Source: Clarkia xantiana subsp. parviflora (Eukaryota; Streptophyta; Magnoliopsida; Myrtales; Onagraceae). From it: 64,000 nucleotides of DNA. Positions 13,319-24,663 of the stretch are shown here, in pieces. Location: assembly GCA_036873135.1 (NCBI GenBank), contig JAPTYO010000002.1:2376952-2440951 (forward strand), written 5' to 3'. The notes below the pieces were generated by a model. That model did no database searches. It saw only the letters and a list, made by a program, of their open reading frames with translations, and was not told where the DNA came from. The translations under genes were made by a program, and so were the position numbers. How positions within the stretch are numbered: position 1 is the stretch's first letter; each line of letters begins with the position of its first letter.

Positions 13319-15028
13319 TTTGCATACGATAGAGATCCCAATTCCGTGTATCCGGCAAACTAACTCTCTTAATAATTTACTAAATGTTTACCAATCTATA
13401 CTGTGTATTAACATAATTATGACTTTGATGTACGTGAAAAAGAACTGCAAATCATATATTATATATAATTATTTTCAGCTAATTAGTTAATAATAACATT
13501 TACATGAAAAATTAGCTTGGTTGTTGAGAAGAGAAATTGTTATAGGAGAAGTATATATTATATTATAGCTTAAATACCTTCTCAGGCAGACTTGAAGGAT
13601 CATGGGAGTTGATTCACAAAGTGGAGAGGTCTTCACATTATGCATCATTATTATTTTTCCAAACACATTATGCATTATGAGAATTACTTTTTTATTTTCA
13701 TTATTAACTCGGCCAAAAGAAAATTTTTAAACTGAATTTAATTATTTGTATATATTTGTTATATATATATGTGCATATTGATTCTAAAAACATTTAAGTT
13801 TGCCACATATGCACTATGATTTTAAATCAACAAATTATCAATAGAAAATACACTAAAATTACATATAAATATAAAATATATAATAATATAAACTTACTAC
13901 GACCAACTACATATATATTTATAAATAATCATAATGTATAAAACTACACAAATATAATATGACCAACTACATATATATTTATATAAATAATCATAATGTA
14001 TAAAACTACACAAATATAATATGTATATATATATATAAAAGCTAACTACGGACCAACTATATAAATATAATATAAAACCTATATATAATTCAATATTTTT
14101 ACGTTAATGATTAAAATAGATTCATTTTTCAGTATTTTATATTTATGAAAATATTTAAATTATATCTCTCAAATTCAGCTTCAACTAATTTACTTTTAAA
14201 AAAAATTAACAATACATTTAATTGTTTAGTACGATTTTTTTACCCGGGCGGTGCGCTCAAAATATCTTTCTAGATAAATGAATTTTTTTAATAAAAAAAC
14301 ATACAGTCAGCGTTTCCTAATTTAACAAAAATTTAATAGGGGTTCTCTAAATTTAGATATATAATATTGATTGGTTGAAAATTAAGAAGTATTTTTATTT
14401 CCTATTTTGATCTCTACGCAATTTAAAGAAACAAATTAATTAAAATTCTCCATTTAAATTCATTATCTATACAGTTTGGTTGCGGAAGACCATAACCCGC
14501 CACTTAAGCATCTATTTTTAATCATTAAATTTTTAAGTAATTTACTTACCAAAAATTATTCAAGCGTAATGGGTATGAATCGTAGCAAATTAATATAGTA
14601 GATTAGCAAATTGCCTAAATTTTAAACATTAATTAGTATCAAATACTCTAATTAAATTAATACATTACTATTAATTTATTTCTATTCAAAAAATATTTAA
14701 ATTTTCAAATAATTATTGAAATAGTTGCATATTCAATATTCAATAAATTAAGATAATTCACATATGTATATTATAAATTTTCTCCCGCGCGGTGCGCGGG
14801 GTTTGTGGCTAGTATAATATATTTTAAAGATAATAATTATTATATTATATAAGTATTAGTCGTTTTTATAATAAAAAAATAGTTAAACCTATATTTCTTT
14901 TTGTTGCTCTTAAATCTAAATTGTTGACAACATCAACGCAACAAAATAGAATCTCATGTCCACAAGTGACAAGAGTGGTTCAGTCGGATGGATATAAAAA
15001 ATCCAATGGATACAGCTTTAATCTGGCC

Positions 15029-15036
15029 TGGGCCCA
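15029..15036. promoter_or_regulatory. Site II-like TGGGCCCA motif upstream of RRP43
   Basis: A palindromic TGGGCCCA lies shortly before the presumed 5' leader of RRP43. TGGGCC/T elements are typical of promoters of plant growth, ribosome-biogenesis and other housekeeping genes, which fits an exosome subunit. Function is inferred from motif and place only. Confidence 0.4.
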
Positions 15037-15485
15037 AAAAGCTGCTAACTTTGTTCCAACACATAAGTTTTAAACAAAGTGGGCTTTTTCATCCAAATTA
15101 TTATTTTTTTAGGATCAAGTTCTGATCCAACCCGACATGACTGTTAGCCTCCGGTGTTTTTTGCCGCCTTGGCTAGGGTTTCAAGTTCTGCCGATTATTG
15201 AGCGACTCCAAGTGGCAATCTGATCAGAGAACAGTGACAGCGTCGCCTGGTCGAGCTATAGGTGCCTATACTTCTCCGAAGTCCGAACTGTTCTTGTTTG
15301 TGTGCACTCTGTGAAATTTCGTGAACAATACTCATTAGCTTATGGTAGTTCCTGGAAATTGGTGATATTCTGGTCAGGTGTTCCGTTTTGGGTTTTCCTT
15401 TAAACATTACTTACTACAAAGTCTCAAAATTTAGATTTTCCTTCTACTTTTATTGCTTTGGCAGGAAGATTATATTGACCGAAAA

Positions 15486-17772
15486 ATGGGAGCTCCAAGT
15501 GCTATGGGTGATTTGTCTGCAGAGATGGACGCCAATGCCTTCAGGCGCCTTTTTCCTATTCGGTTCTATGAACGTCATCTTGCTGAATCTATACGCCCGG
15601 ATGCTAGGGACCTTAAAAGCGCCAGAGACACATCAATAGTCCTTGGTTAGTTAAGCGTGTTGGCATTTTTTGTTTTCTTTAACCATGTCTCAATTTGCTA
15701 ATATAGGGAAACTATTGTTCATGAAATGAAACCTTTGCTAACATAAGAGTTAGCTACTCATCATTAAACGATTTTGTTTTCAATTTTCCAGGAGCTGTTG
15801 AATCTGCTGATGGTTCTGCTCTGATAAAGATTGGTTCAACTGTGAGTTTCCAAAATTATAATTAAGATTCTGGTCAAGATGACGTGATTTCTGGAACACG
15901 TACATGTATTTTTGCCACATGTCGAGTTCTGTGATCTAGCTGAATCATATTATTTTGATTCATTGTCAGTTTCTGGCAAATTAAGTCTGATATTTTCTTA
16001 TTTGTCAATGATTGAAGTGAATCTATGTATTTCTCTTTTTTCAGACAATGATATCTGCCATAAAGATGGAGGTCATGACTCCTTCCGTTGATTCACCTGA
16101 TGAAGGCAACATAGGTTGCTGCTGCTTCCATTAATAGCATGGAATATATGTTGTAACAGTTCAGACTGTATTTGCGTTACTAACATATGAGCATTGTTTA
16201 TTCAGCTATTGAATTTCACATGCCTCCTATCTGTTCCCCGATAGTGAGGCCTGGACGGCCAGCTGAGCTTGCACCAGTTTTGTCAAAGCAACTTTCTGAC
16301 ACGATATTTAGGTATTTCAATAATTTCAACGGTGTCATCTCAGCTTAGTTATTTGCAGCTCTTAGAATCTATGTATACCCACTATCGCGCGTTCATTTAG
16401 CAGTTCCACTGTCCAATGTGGACAAGCTTTGTACTAATTGCTGACTTGCTGAAGTTTGTTTTCATGGATAATGTACCCTTCTCTGTTTCCTTTGCTTATT
16501 CATGGGTCACTAAATTCCCTTTGAATGACTCGGGGTTGTCTTTTGCAGCTCAGGCATGATCGATCTGAAGGAGTTGTCCCTGGTGAAAGGAAAAGCTGCT
16601 TGGATGGTTTACCTAGTAATAGCTTTCTCTCTTCGTCACGATATTCTAGGATTTTCCAAATAAATGATTTCTGATGGATATACTCTTAATTCATAAATCA
16701 TCGGACTGTAAAATTTTCAAGTTGAACTTCATTTTTGCGGCCTTTTCCATATCCTTCTACAGATGTAGTGCTCCATTATCTTTTAGTTGTTTTGAGACTT
16801 TTATGTACATAAATATCTCTTCTAAGATGATATTTGTGTTGTTATTTCTGGTTAGGACGTGTACTGTTTGGATGCGGATGGTGCTCTATTTGATGCAGCC
16901 CTTCTTTCAGCTGTTTCTGCACTCTCTCACTGTGAGATGCTCTGTTCTTTAATTCTAGCATAAGCGACACGAACCTTCAATGATGGAGCTTTCACAAATT
17001 GGTTGAGACGACAAACATAACATTCTATAACTTCTATGCAGTACGAATTCCTGGAGTGTCTCTTAACGACGAAGGAAAAGTAGTGGTTGTCCCTGACGTA
17101 CTCGGCAGTGAAAAAATGGACGAAGAGGCAGTTAACAAAGAAAGACGGAAACTCACAATAAGTAACATCCCCTTTTCGCTGACTAGCATTCTTCATAAGA
17201 AATACATCTTGGCAGATCCTACCTCTGAGGAAGAGTTTGTATTGGAGACTTCTGTAACAGTGGTCTTGAACTCATCGGGTCAGCTAGTGTCACTTTATAA
17301 ACCAGGTGGCCCCGTTCTTGCCCACATTTCGACTATCCAGGTAAATAATTTTCTTCATCCAATGAATTCATCATTTCCAAACAGTAAATTTTTGGTGTTT
17401 GCATCCGCCTTAAATATTATCAGGTCGCATTTACACACCATAAAAAAGAAACATGCCAAAGTGTAGCTTTAAGCACATTATCCAATAATTTAATTCGAAT
17501 TAGTGCCCAGATCTTGATATGAATCTATCGGATGGATTTTGATTGATGGTGGATATATGATTGAACTTGCTGCTGCTGAAGCTACTTATTGTGTATCATG
17601 AAGAAAATGCTTTGTTTGGCCTATATATTAGAAACAAGTGCAGTCGGTTTTAAACAGGAAGATTGATTGATACATATATACGTTGCAGGACTGTGTTGTA
17701 TTGACCCAACAGAGAATGCATGAACTCCAGGAGATATTGAATGACGCCATTTCCAACATGGATATTGACTAA
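15486..17772 (+). CDS. RRP43: Exosome complex core subunit RRP43 (EXOSC8-like, RNase PH fold), 303 aa
   Basis: Eight exons join in frame: 15486-15645, 15792-15841, 16045-16114, 16206-16311, 16549-16615, 16856-16931, 17042-17340, 17689-17772 (912 nt). The product matches plant RRP43 along its length (Arabidopsis form about 302 aa): FRRLFPIRFYERHLAESIRP at the N-terminus, then LGAVESADGSALIKIG, IAIEFHMPPICSPIVRPGRP, MIDLKELSLVKGKAAWMVYL and SLTSILHKKYILADPTSEEE. It is a member of the hexameric RNase PH-like ring of the RNA exosome, which channels RNA to the active nucleases in nucleus and cytoplasm; the plant subunit is considered structural. A 5'-leader intron probably ends at 15464 (acceptor GCAG). 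The Met at 15486 is chosen as the first in the family-like frame; Met seven residues later is possible. Confidence 0.95.
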
Positions 17773-18704
17773 GTCATTGGTGAATACCAAAGGATCGCCT
17801 TTTTCTTGTTTGCTGAATGAGACTGATATCAATTTCTGGGTGTCCGATGATGTCTGTAGAACACAGTACCGGTGCAGTTATGTAAGTAATTATAGGCACG
17901 GATTTTGCATTGCAGTACCTAGTTGGCTACCTTTGAATGCTATTCTGTTTTTGGCAAAAAAAAAAATGTTATTCTGTTCTGTTCACATTAGAATAGATAA
18001 AATGTTGAATTGATGAGCACTTATATTAATTAAAGAATGTGCAAGCGTAAAGGTCAATTTTTTTCAATACCTTGAGACGCAAGTCATTACCTCTCAAGCC
18101 TCAGGGTAACCGAGAAAAAAAAAAGTTAAGACCCTGTAAGCAGTCTAAGGTTAGTCAAATGTTGAAATTTGGTGTTTGGAGTTTGAAATGTTAAAATAGA
18201 GTCTCAAATTTTTTTTTTTTTTTTTTTTTTTTTGGTTTCTTGGTGTGATTACTTTAGAGAAGTCAATTACGCGAAACCGATTGTCAAATTCAAGCTTTCA
18301 TGCACGCTTCCTCCTGTCATTTGCCGATACCGTTATTTGAGAATCTAGCCACATCCGCACTAGTAAATTTTGTTCCGTTGTCGCTGGAAATCACTCTACA
18401 TCACTTTGTTGTAAACTTAATGTATTAGACTAATTTTGACAGAACGAATCATGTGAAATCACACGATGAACATTAATGTAACAAACTAATAGATAATGTT
18501 TGAGCAAATTTAACAAATTGCTAGCTGATATTTAATTTAAGTAAATATATCGATTTCTAATTGATGTTCAACTAGTCTCAGTAAAATGTTTAAAAAATAA
18601 GTTAATAATTTATTTGAAAAGCTAAATATTTATTTAATGATGAATCATTTATTTGTTTTGTAAACTCTGAAAAATGAGAGTAATGCATTTCAAAATATAA
18701 GTAG
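17773..18704. other. 3' flank of RRP43 and spacer with poly(T) run
   Basis: The first few hundred bases are probably the RRP43 3' UTR. A poly(T) tract of about 24 bases lies at about 18209-18233. No other recognised feature. Confidence 0.4.
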
Positions 18705-19766
18705 ACTAGATTGATGATTCGCGCGTTGCGCGATAAAATAATATTGATAAAATTGTAGAGATGTTGAAAGTTCACATTTTTTATTGGATAATTTATTATA
18801 ATCATCTTTGTTATTTGGAAATTTTATTCAAGAAAAATGAAACACTACTATGTACACCTTTAAAACATATATACATTCAAAATAACTTTGTGTAAATGAA
18901 GGTTCTATTTAATATCATTGATTTACATGTATGATATTATAATTTTCAAGTATACCCATCAGAAACTAACAAAGTATTCAAATAAATTATACTAATACCA
19001 TAATATAAAGGGAAATAGAAAGACATGCCTCTAATTTATAAACATATTAGACAAATCATTGCTATGAAGAAAATTGGTTTAGACGTATAGTAAGTAAATA
19101 TAATTTTATAATTAATATTATTTTATTAGTCACTTAATGGTATATGAGGATGATTAATTACTAAGAAATTGAAAAAAATGAATAGTAAACATTGTTTTAT
19201 TAGTTACAATCGCAACATATCTTTGAAAAATAATTAGTGAAACCCCTTTTACTAACCAAACAAACAATTATAGATGTTTAGTTGGACAAATACACATCAT
19301 CTATCACAGATAATGTATGAGTTGATCCAATTATATTGTAATATTTTTGTACATATTAACACTCAAGTTTAGTACTTGTCAACCATATATTAAACTAACC
19401 CAAATTATATGGCAAAAAATATTATACATATAATGATTTATTGATAAGATTGTGTTTTCTTTTGTGCTAAAACTTACATGGTTTCATATTTTCAAATATA
19501 TTTACTGATATACATGGCTTAGAACAATAAGAGAGTTTTAACATTTGTAACGTTCATGAAGAAAAAAAACGGACTCTATGGATGAATGAGGGTGCTTGGA
19601 GGCCATCCAAGCTATTGGAGATGCTTAGTTGGACAATTACACATCATCTATGAGAGATAATTGATGAGTTGGTCCAATTATATTAATTTTTTTTGTACAT
19701 ATCACTACTTAAGTTTAGTACTTGTCAATCATACGTTAAACTCATCCAAATTATATTATATATAGA
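18705..19766 (-). mobile_element. Probable non-autonomous Helitron, minus strand, about 1.06 kb
   Basis: Read on the minus strand, the 3' end has a 6-bp stem with 3-nt loop (TCGCGC AAC GCGCGA, positions 18719-18733), 10 nt, then CTAG with a host T next to it. The proposed 5' end on the minus strand is A|TCTATATATAATATAATT at 19766, similar to the start of the 11211 Helitron. A second copy of the 5'-end region (about 145 bp) lies internally at about 19262-19405, so the boundaries may be those of two nested or tandem copies. No coding capacity. Confidence 0.62.
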
Positions 19767-19769
19767 TTC

Positions 19770-19771
<2 letters not shown>

Positions 19772-19816
<45 letters not shown>
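19772..19816. repeat. (TA)n microsatellite
   Basis: An almost perfect TA dinucleotide run of about 44 bases, just outside the proposed Helitron end. Confidence 0.95.
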
Positions 19817-19820
<4 letters not shown>

Positions 19821-20189
19821 GATCACTGTAAGGTGCCTCACTATATAAAAGTAAACACTTCAACCCAGTGTTATCAGAACCGAACCAGACATTAGACCGG
19901 CCGGTGCACCGGTTTTCGGCTGGTGCGATCTGTTCGAACCCGGTCCGATTGTTCTGGAGCTTAAAACGACAGCGTAGCTCAGTAGCATATGATATTGGTA
20001 GAAGTAGAACCACAACCCATATTTATTGAGCCAAAAGCCACAACCCAGATTAGCTGCTACCACAAACTTGAGAATATATAAAGCATAATTTGGTAGAAAT
20101 AACCTTCTTCTTATTTTGGAACTTGAGGTACCAAACAGATATGTTGCATAATTGAGGATGCATATTGCAATTAACCATACACAAACTAT
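19817..20189. other. Spacer before the accessory block, possible old LTR or repeat remnant
   Basis: A GC-richer patch at about 19890-19975 (GACCGGCCGGTGCACCGG and neighbouring words) differs from the surrounding AT-rich DNA and looks like a worn repeat. I do not recognise a gene here. Confidence 0.3.
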
Positions 20190-20213
20190 GGAACGGCCGC
20201 TGTTTGATGCGGC
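20190..20213 (+). repeat. Left arm of the 24-bp inverted repeat
   Basis: Exact inverted match to 50999-51022. The arm itself contains a small hairpin (GCCGC, 8-nt loop, GCGGC). Confidence 0.93.
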
Positions 20214-20413
20214 GTATTAATAATGTATTTTAATCTGAAATTCTGGTTTAATCATTTTCGGCCTGGTCTGGTTCGAGTAATTCCGGTTTAACAGCGTTAG
20301 GATGTCCCGTTAAATTTTGTTTGGATGTACCGTGTCCCAACAACATAGTAGTGGCCGCACCTTTCAACCTTCACATAACATCCCGACGTTTTTGTTGGTC
20401 TCAAGCTCCATTG

Positions 20414-22532
20414 ATGGCCAGTGAAGGATCATCTTCCCTTCATATTCCAAGTCCGCTCTTACGGTCGGATCTGTATCTAGTGTAGTGCATTTGTGGTATG
20501 GTTCTTCTTGTTTAATTGATTGAATCGGTTTCCTTCGTAGTTAGGTTAATCCTGCAGTATCGATGTGATTAATCAGTCGTTTCTCCATTGGTTTTCTGGA
20601 TTTATCTCGTGGGTGTCTTTGTATCCCTCGTCATCTGCACTGATGTTACGACTGTATTTAGCTATTGCATCTAACATTTTTTACGAAATTCCTCAACGAG
20701 ACATTCTTGCAAGAGTCCTTTGCAATAGTGATTAGCACAGTTAAAAATTTGAATATTATTCGCTGGAATATGACTAACCATTTCAAATCAACAGGATCTC
20801 CAATTTCAGGAATATGGCTAACCCTTTAAGAGAACAAACATCTTCGAGTACAAGTGAGAAAGTCTGTTTTTTTATAATGTGTAACTGCTCATTTCAGTTT
20901 AAATGTAGAAGTAACCGTTGATAGGTTGATGATTTATAATGTTTGTAGACTTGGTATGACGAGTGGTTGAAACACGAGAACCGGGTCCAGGTATGTTGCA
21001 ATATTACAGCTAATATTGGCTTGCATAATGTTCATCATGTAACGAGGCTATAAAAAAACAATGAATAGGATGTCAATGGGAAAGTAGCAGTGTTAAGGTA
21101 TATGGACGCCTGTAGGGGTCCTGAGATTAACAAAGAAGAGCAAATGGTTCTAAATTATGTTTTTGCCCAAGCTCCGAGTGGCGTAAGCGAAGAAGAATAT
21201 GAAAGGTGAGAATTTTGGGAGTCAAAGTTTCATTCGAAAAGTGAAATTCGTTATTTGAGTAGTGGTTTGTGTTTAACAGAGAGGTGCTCACACAGAACGC
21301 GGTGATATCAGTCAGTCGTCGTTTTATGTTGACGCTTCGTCCCGGAGCATGGATCATTGATGATGTAAGTTTCCGTTAGATTGGATTTGTTTGTAGTAGT
21401 ACACGAAGTGATGATTCTGCGTTGGTATGTCTATCTGATTGATGCAGGTAATCAACAGTGTAGCGAATATTGTGAACTGCAAACAAAGATCAGAACATAA
21501 CTGGCGTGTTTGGTGCCTACCCACGTGGTTTCAGGTTTGATTAACTAGTGGATGTCGTTGCAGTAGTGCGTAATGTAACATTAACGGGAGGATCCAATGT
21601 TGTTCAATGTTAAATTTACAGCAATTCGCTGTTATGGATGCCGGACGTCAATCTAGGATGACATCACTTAGCCCATCCTGGTTGGGAGTTGGTACTGCGA
21701 AATGTGAACGGGTAAGATGATTATATGATTTGGGACATTGTATAGGCTATGTTATAGTTAGAGATGAGGGTGATCATAGTGTTTTCTGGACATATATATA
21801 TATATCCAGATATACATTCCAATGAATGAAGAATCAACACATTGGTACTTACTGGTGATATTACTAAAAGAGGGAGCTGTTTATTATGTCGATACGCTGC
21901 CTGGTAATTCAAGTAAAAGGATTGATGAGTGTGGCCGAGTGGTTAGTAAATGAACTTGTAGCATTGTAAGGTCATTTATGATATACCCTAAGTATTTTAT
22001 TAGGATTTAACATAGGGAAGGGCAGGTATATTGGATCCAGGAATACTTTCTGCTGCTTGAGACCAGCATTCCCAATCCAACAACCCGCTATAGGCCGTGT
22101 GAATGGGAGATTAAAATTCCTGAGAACGTACCAAATCAAGCATATTTGGGTGATGGGTGAGAAAGTAGTACCGAGCGCTGAAGAATTATTTTTATTGGCC
22201 AGTAGTAACGCATAATTAGAAAGATTGAGTCGCGATATTATGAAGATGTGTTAATGCAGTTTTATTATTCAGGAGTAACTGTGGCATGTACGTTATGCAT
22301 TTCATGACCGCCCACGATCAAATTCCAAACATAACACCTCGAACGGTCAGATCGTCCCCTCAATATTGGTACATTGTGATCTATATTTAAATATCCAAGT
22401 TATCCAATTGAATATTGTCTACAGGTTTTAACCCCAAGACATCGGCTGTCGATGATTGCTTCTTTGATACTTGCGAAGAATAACACGATGAGATTTACCG
22501 TGGAAGGACGAGCACGTATATACTGTCGTTAG
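20414..22532 (+). CDS. Ulp1/SENP-like cysteine protease (C48 family), transposon-associated
   Basis: The clear exons join in frame: 20949-20990, 21069-21205, 21280-21364, 21448-21534, 21622-21711, 21810-21941, 22026-22156, 22273-22345, 22425-22532. The catalytic core is visible in order: His in ESTHWYLLVILL, Asp in AVYYVDTLPG, an oxyanion Gln in PNQAYLGDG, and Cys in GSNCGMYVMHFM. This His-Asp-Gln-Cys arrangement defines Ulp1-type proteases, which cleave SUMO or related modifiers. A likely first coding exon starts at ATG 20414 (MASEGSSSLHIPSP), but I could not join it to 20949 with confidence; the donor at 22345 is also weak. The catalytic part seems undamaged. It is the first gene inside the left inverted repeat and is read away from it, as expected for a cargo or accessory gene of a Mutator-like element. 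Confidence 0.75.
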
Positions 22533-23177
22533 TTGTGGCTGTAAAAACTGTTGGAGTAGTAGGAACTACGAAGGAAATGAGGCAATGTAAGTTGTTTTGC
22601 CTTTATTATGATGCAGTGGTGTAGGAGTGTTTTGGCGTCCATCTAATCCATGGGACAGCTAGACTTGAGTTGGCTGCGAACGAAGTGTGGATGAGGAACA
22701 AAAAAAACTAAGAAATATGTAATTATCGTTTTGTGCGTGTTTGTATAGTAGACTTATATTTGTGACTGATCCGTGGAATACAGCAGATATTTTAGATCCT
22801 ATATATGGTAGACGTCGGATTCCGATTAGTTGATAGTTCAGGACATTGGATCCATGTTTTGGATCTGATGTACATAAGAATTCGCGTGCGTTGGTGGTTT
22901 AAGTTGTTTTTCGTGTTGAAAGCTAAATGGCCAAGTCTCCGTTGAATTGATAATGCTGTTTTGTTATATAACATGGCTTCATTTAACACAGTTATGTCGT
23001 ATTAGCTTGCGTTGATTTGGAAAAAAAAAATCAAGCAAACAGAGGATCACCAATTGGTTAAAGTGTAATGCGGTATACACTAACGACACATCGATGCTCT
23101 GTGATTGATCTAGTGGACACAACCTTGACTCACTGTCTAAGTGAGCATTCCCCATCAGCAGTGTTCCATTCTCCACC
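22533..23177. other. Spacer between the Ulp1-like gene and the GRF-like remnant
   Basis: AT-rich DNA with no recognised domain in any frame. Confidence 0.4.
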
Positions 23178-24040
23178 TCAAGTGTCAAGACTATCCTTCT
23201 GCATCGTGAAATTGACATTTGCGAGCTTAAACTTTGCATTCTGAATCTTGAATTTGGCATTCTCGAGATCATGCTTTGCACTGTCCATCTTCAATTCCAC
23301 AACCCCCATCTCCAAGTTTGAATAGTTGTTGGTCAAATACTGGTACATTGATTTGAATTTATCCACTGGTTTGTACTCAATAACCAAACATTGGCGGATG
23401 TTCCCTGTAAAATTACTTACATCCTTAATCCGGCTCAAGCTGTCGGAATTTACAGCAATTACAAGTAAACTTAATTTGAACCTTAATTGACTGTTTTAAT
23501 GCCTAATTGAATATAAAAGAAAGAAGAATTCGTTGTGTTAGACCTTAATTATAAGAACCCTTATTCAGGAAATACAAATGAGTCCAGTTCAGAAACCCTA
23601 AGGTTTACAGCATGGAACCTTATTTGACATATTGAACCACGATTTTCGCGTATGGGGACTTTAATTGACACTTTGAATTAAACCCCTAATTCATGTTAAC
23701 CCGTCTTTCAATTGACAAACCCTATTTAAAACATTGGACTAATAACTGTCTAATTCGACACACCCACACATCAATTGGACGTTGATTTACAATTTTAATA
23801 GAACCCCTTATTGAGGTAAACCTTAATTTTAATTGATAGACCGGTATTACAAAATTGGAGTAATTACTATCCAATTCGACACGCCCACACATGAAATAAT
23901 AAGAAATAGGCAAAATAACCCCGAAATAGGGGCACCCACGGTACATCCCGGAGAAGTCCTTCCACGAATAAGCCTGTTTGATTGTGCAAATCACATCGCT
24001 GTTGCATCGGCGAGCTTCGTACGGAGGACCGGTTGAAGAC
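23178..24040 (-). pseudogene. Degenerate GRF-type zinc-finger / coiled-coil gene
   Basis: On the minus strand, 24040-23920 encodes RRCNSDVICTIKQAYSWKDF followed by YRGCPYFG, the first half of a GRF zinc finger (Cys-x-Asn-Ser spacing, then GCPY). The second part (23404-23178) encodes RQCLVIEYKPVD and a charged coiled coil (LEMGVVELKMDSAKHDLENA). The layout parallels the intact gene at 33705-34481 (zinc finger split by an intron after the CPY motif, then coiled coil with VVELK/VDIAELK repeats). The two parts do not join in frame by a normal splice, the upstream frame has a stop and no Met, so I call it decayed. The 515-nt gap between them is made of degenerate AATTGACA-like repeats. Confidence 0.45.
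23440..23900. repeat. Degenerate short tandem repeats in the GRF-like intron
   Basis: Words of the type CCTTAATTGACA recur many times. A longer unit with CTAATTCGACACACCCACAC at about 23751 recurs as CCAATTCGACACGCCCACAC at about 23871, so there has been local duplication. Confidence 0.6.
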
Positions 24041-24289
24041 CTAACTTGTTTGCAAGTGCATTGGTCCAGCTAGCTTCGTAAGGGGAGTAGAGCAAAGGAT
24101 TAGAAGAAGAGAAAGCGCAGAGCACAGTATCTGATAATGGAGGGAAGAACGGTGATTTTCCATGAAGTCCATATAGGTTAAGGGGTAGTTTTGTCCCATT
24201 AAAAGTGAATTTCAGGGAGAAAAATTGTAAAACACATTGTAAAAAACGGGACACGCGTATGATATGAGAAGAAAGAGCTAAAGGTTCAG

Positions 24290-24365
24290 ATCCAGGGCCG
24301 GCCCAAGAGAATTTGAGGGAGCTAAAGGTTCAGATCCAGGTCCGGCCCAAGAGAATTTGAGGGTT
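24290..24365. repeat. Short tandem duplication
   Basis: The phrase starting GAGCTAAAGGTTCAGATCCA at about 24274 is repeated directly about 46 bp later at about 24320, each followed by CCGGCCCAAGAGAATTTGAGGG. Confidence 0.75.
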
Positions 24366-24663
24366 AAAGCCTCATTTGAATTTGGGGCCTGTTAGATGAC
24401 TTTAATTGTATAAATACACGACGTTGAACACAACAAATAAAAAGGACTAGTTTCATAAATGAGGCCTCCCAAAACATGAGCCCTAAAACCCTAGGCTTAG
24501 TTGTCAACAGTTGGGCCGGACCTGTTCTAATTATCAGAACAGGAGGATAACACAGATTAGTCTTTCCAAACAGAAGTTCAAAAGTATAAACAGAAGTTCA
24601 AAAGTATTTAGGCAAGGAAAAAAATAATTACACACAACTTCAAAACTAAACATGCTGTCATTT

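Larger units (their letters stand above)
11211..14812 (+). mobile_element. Non-autonomous Helitron, about 3.6 kb, carrying a WRKY gene fragment
   Basis: The left end reads A|TCTACTATATTATATTAA, the typical Helitron 5' TC next to a host A. The right end has a perfect 7-bp stem with a 3-nt loop (CCCGCGC GGT GCGCGGG, 14784-14800), then 8 nt, then CTAG (14809-14812), followed by a host T. This is the canonical Helitron 3' end (hairpin near CTRR, insertion between A and T). No Rep/helicase gene is present. The interior is very AT-rich. About 190 bp near the left end (about 11275-11470) is repeated at about 14310-14505, and a hairpin-like GC patch at about 14243 suggests a second, truncated Helitron copy nested near the right end. 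Confidence 0.82.
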
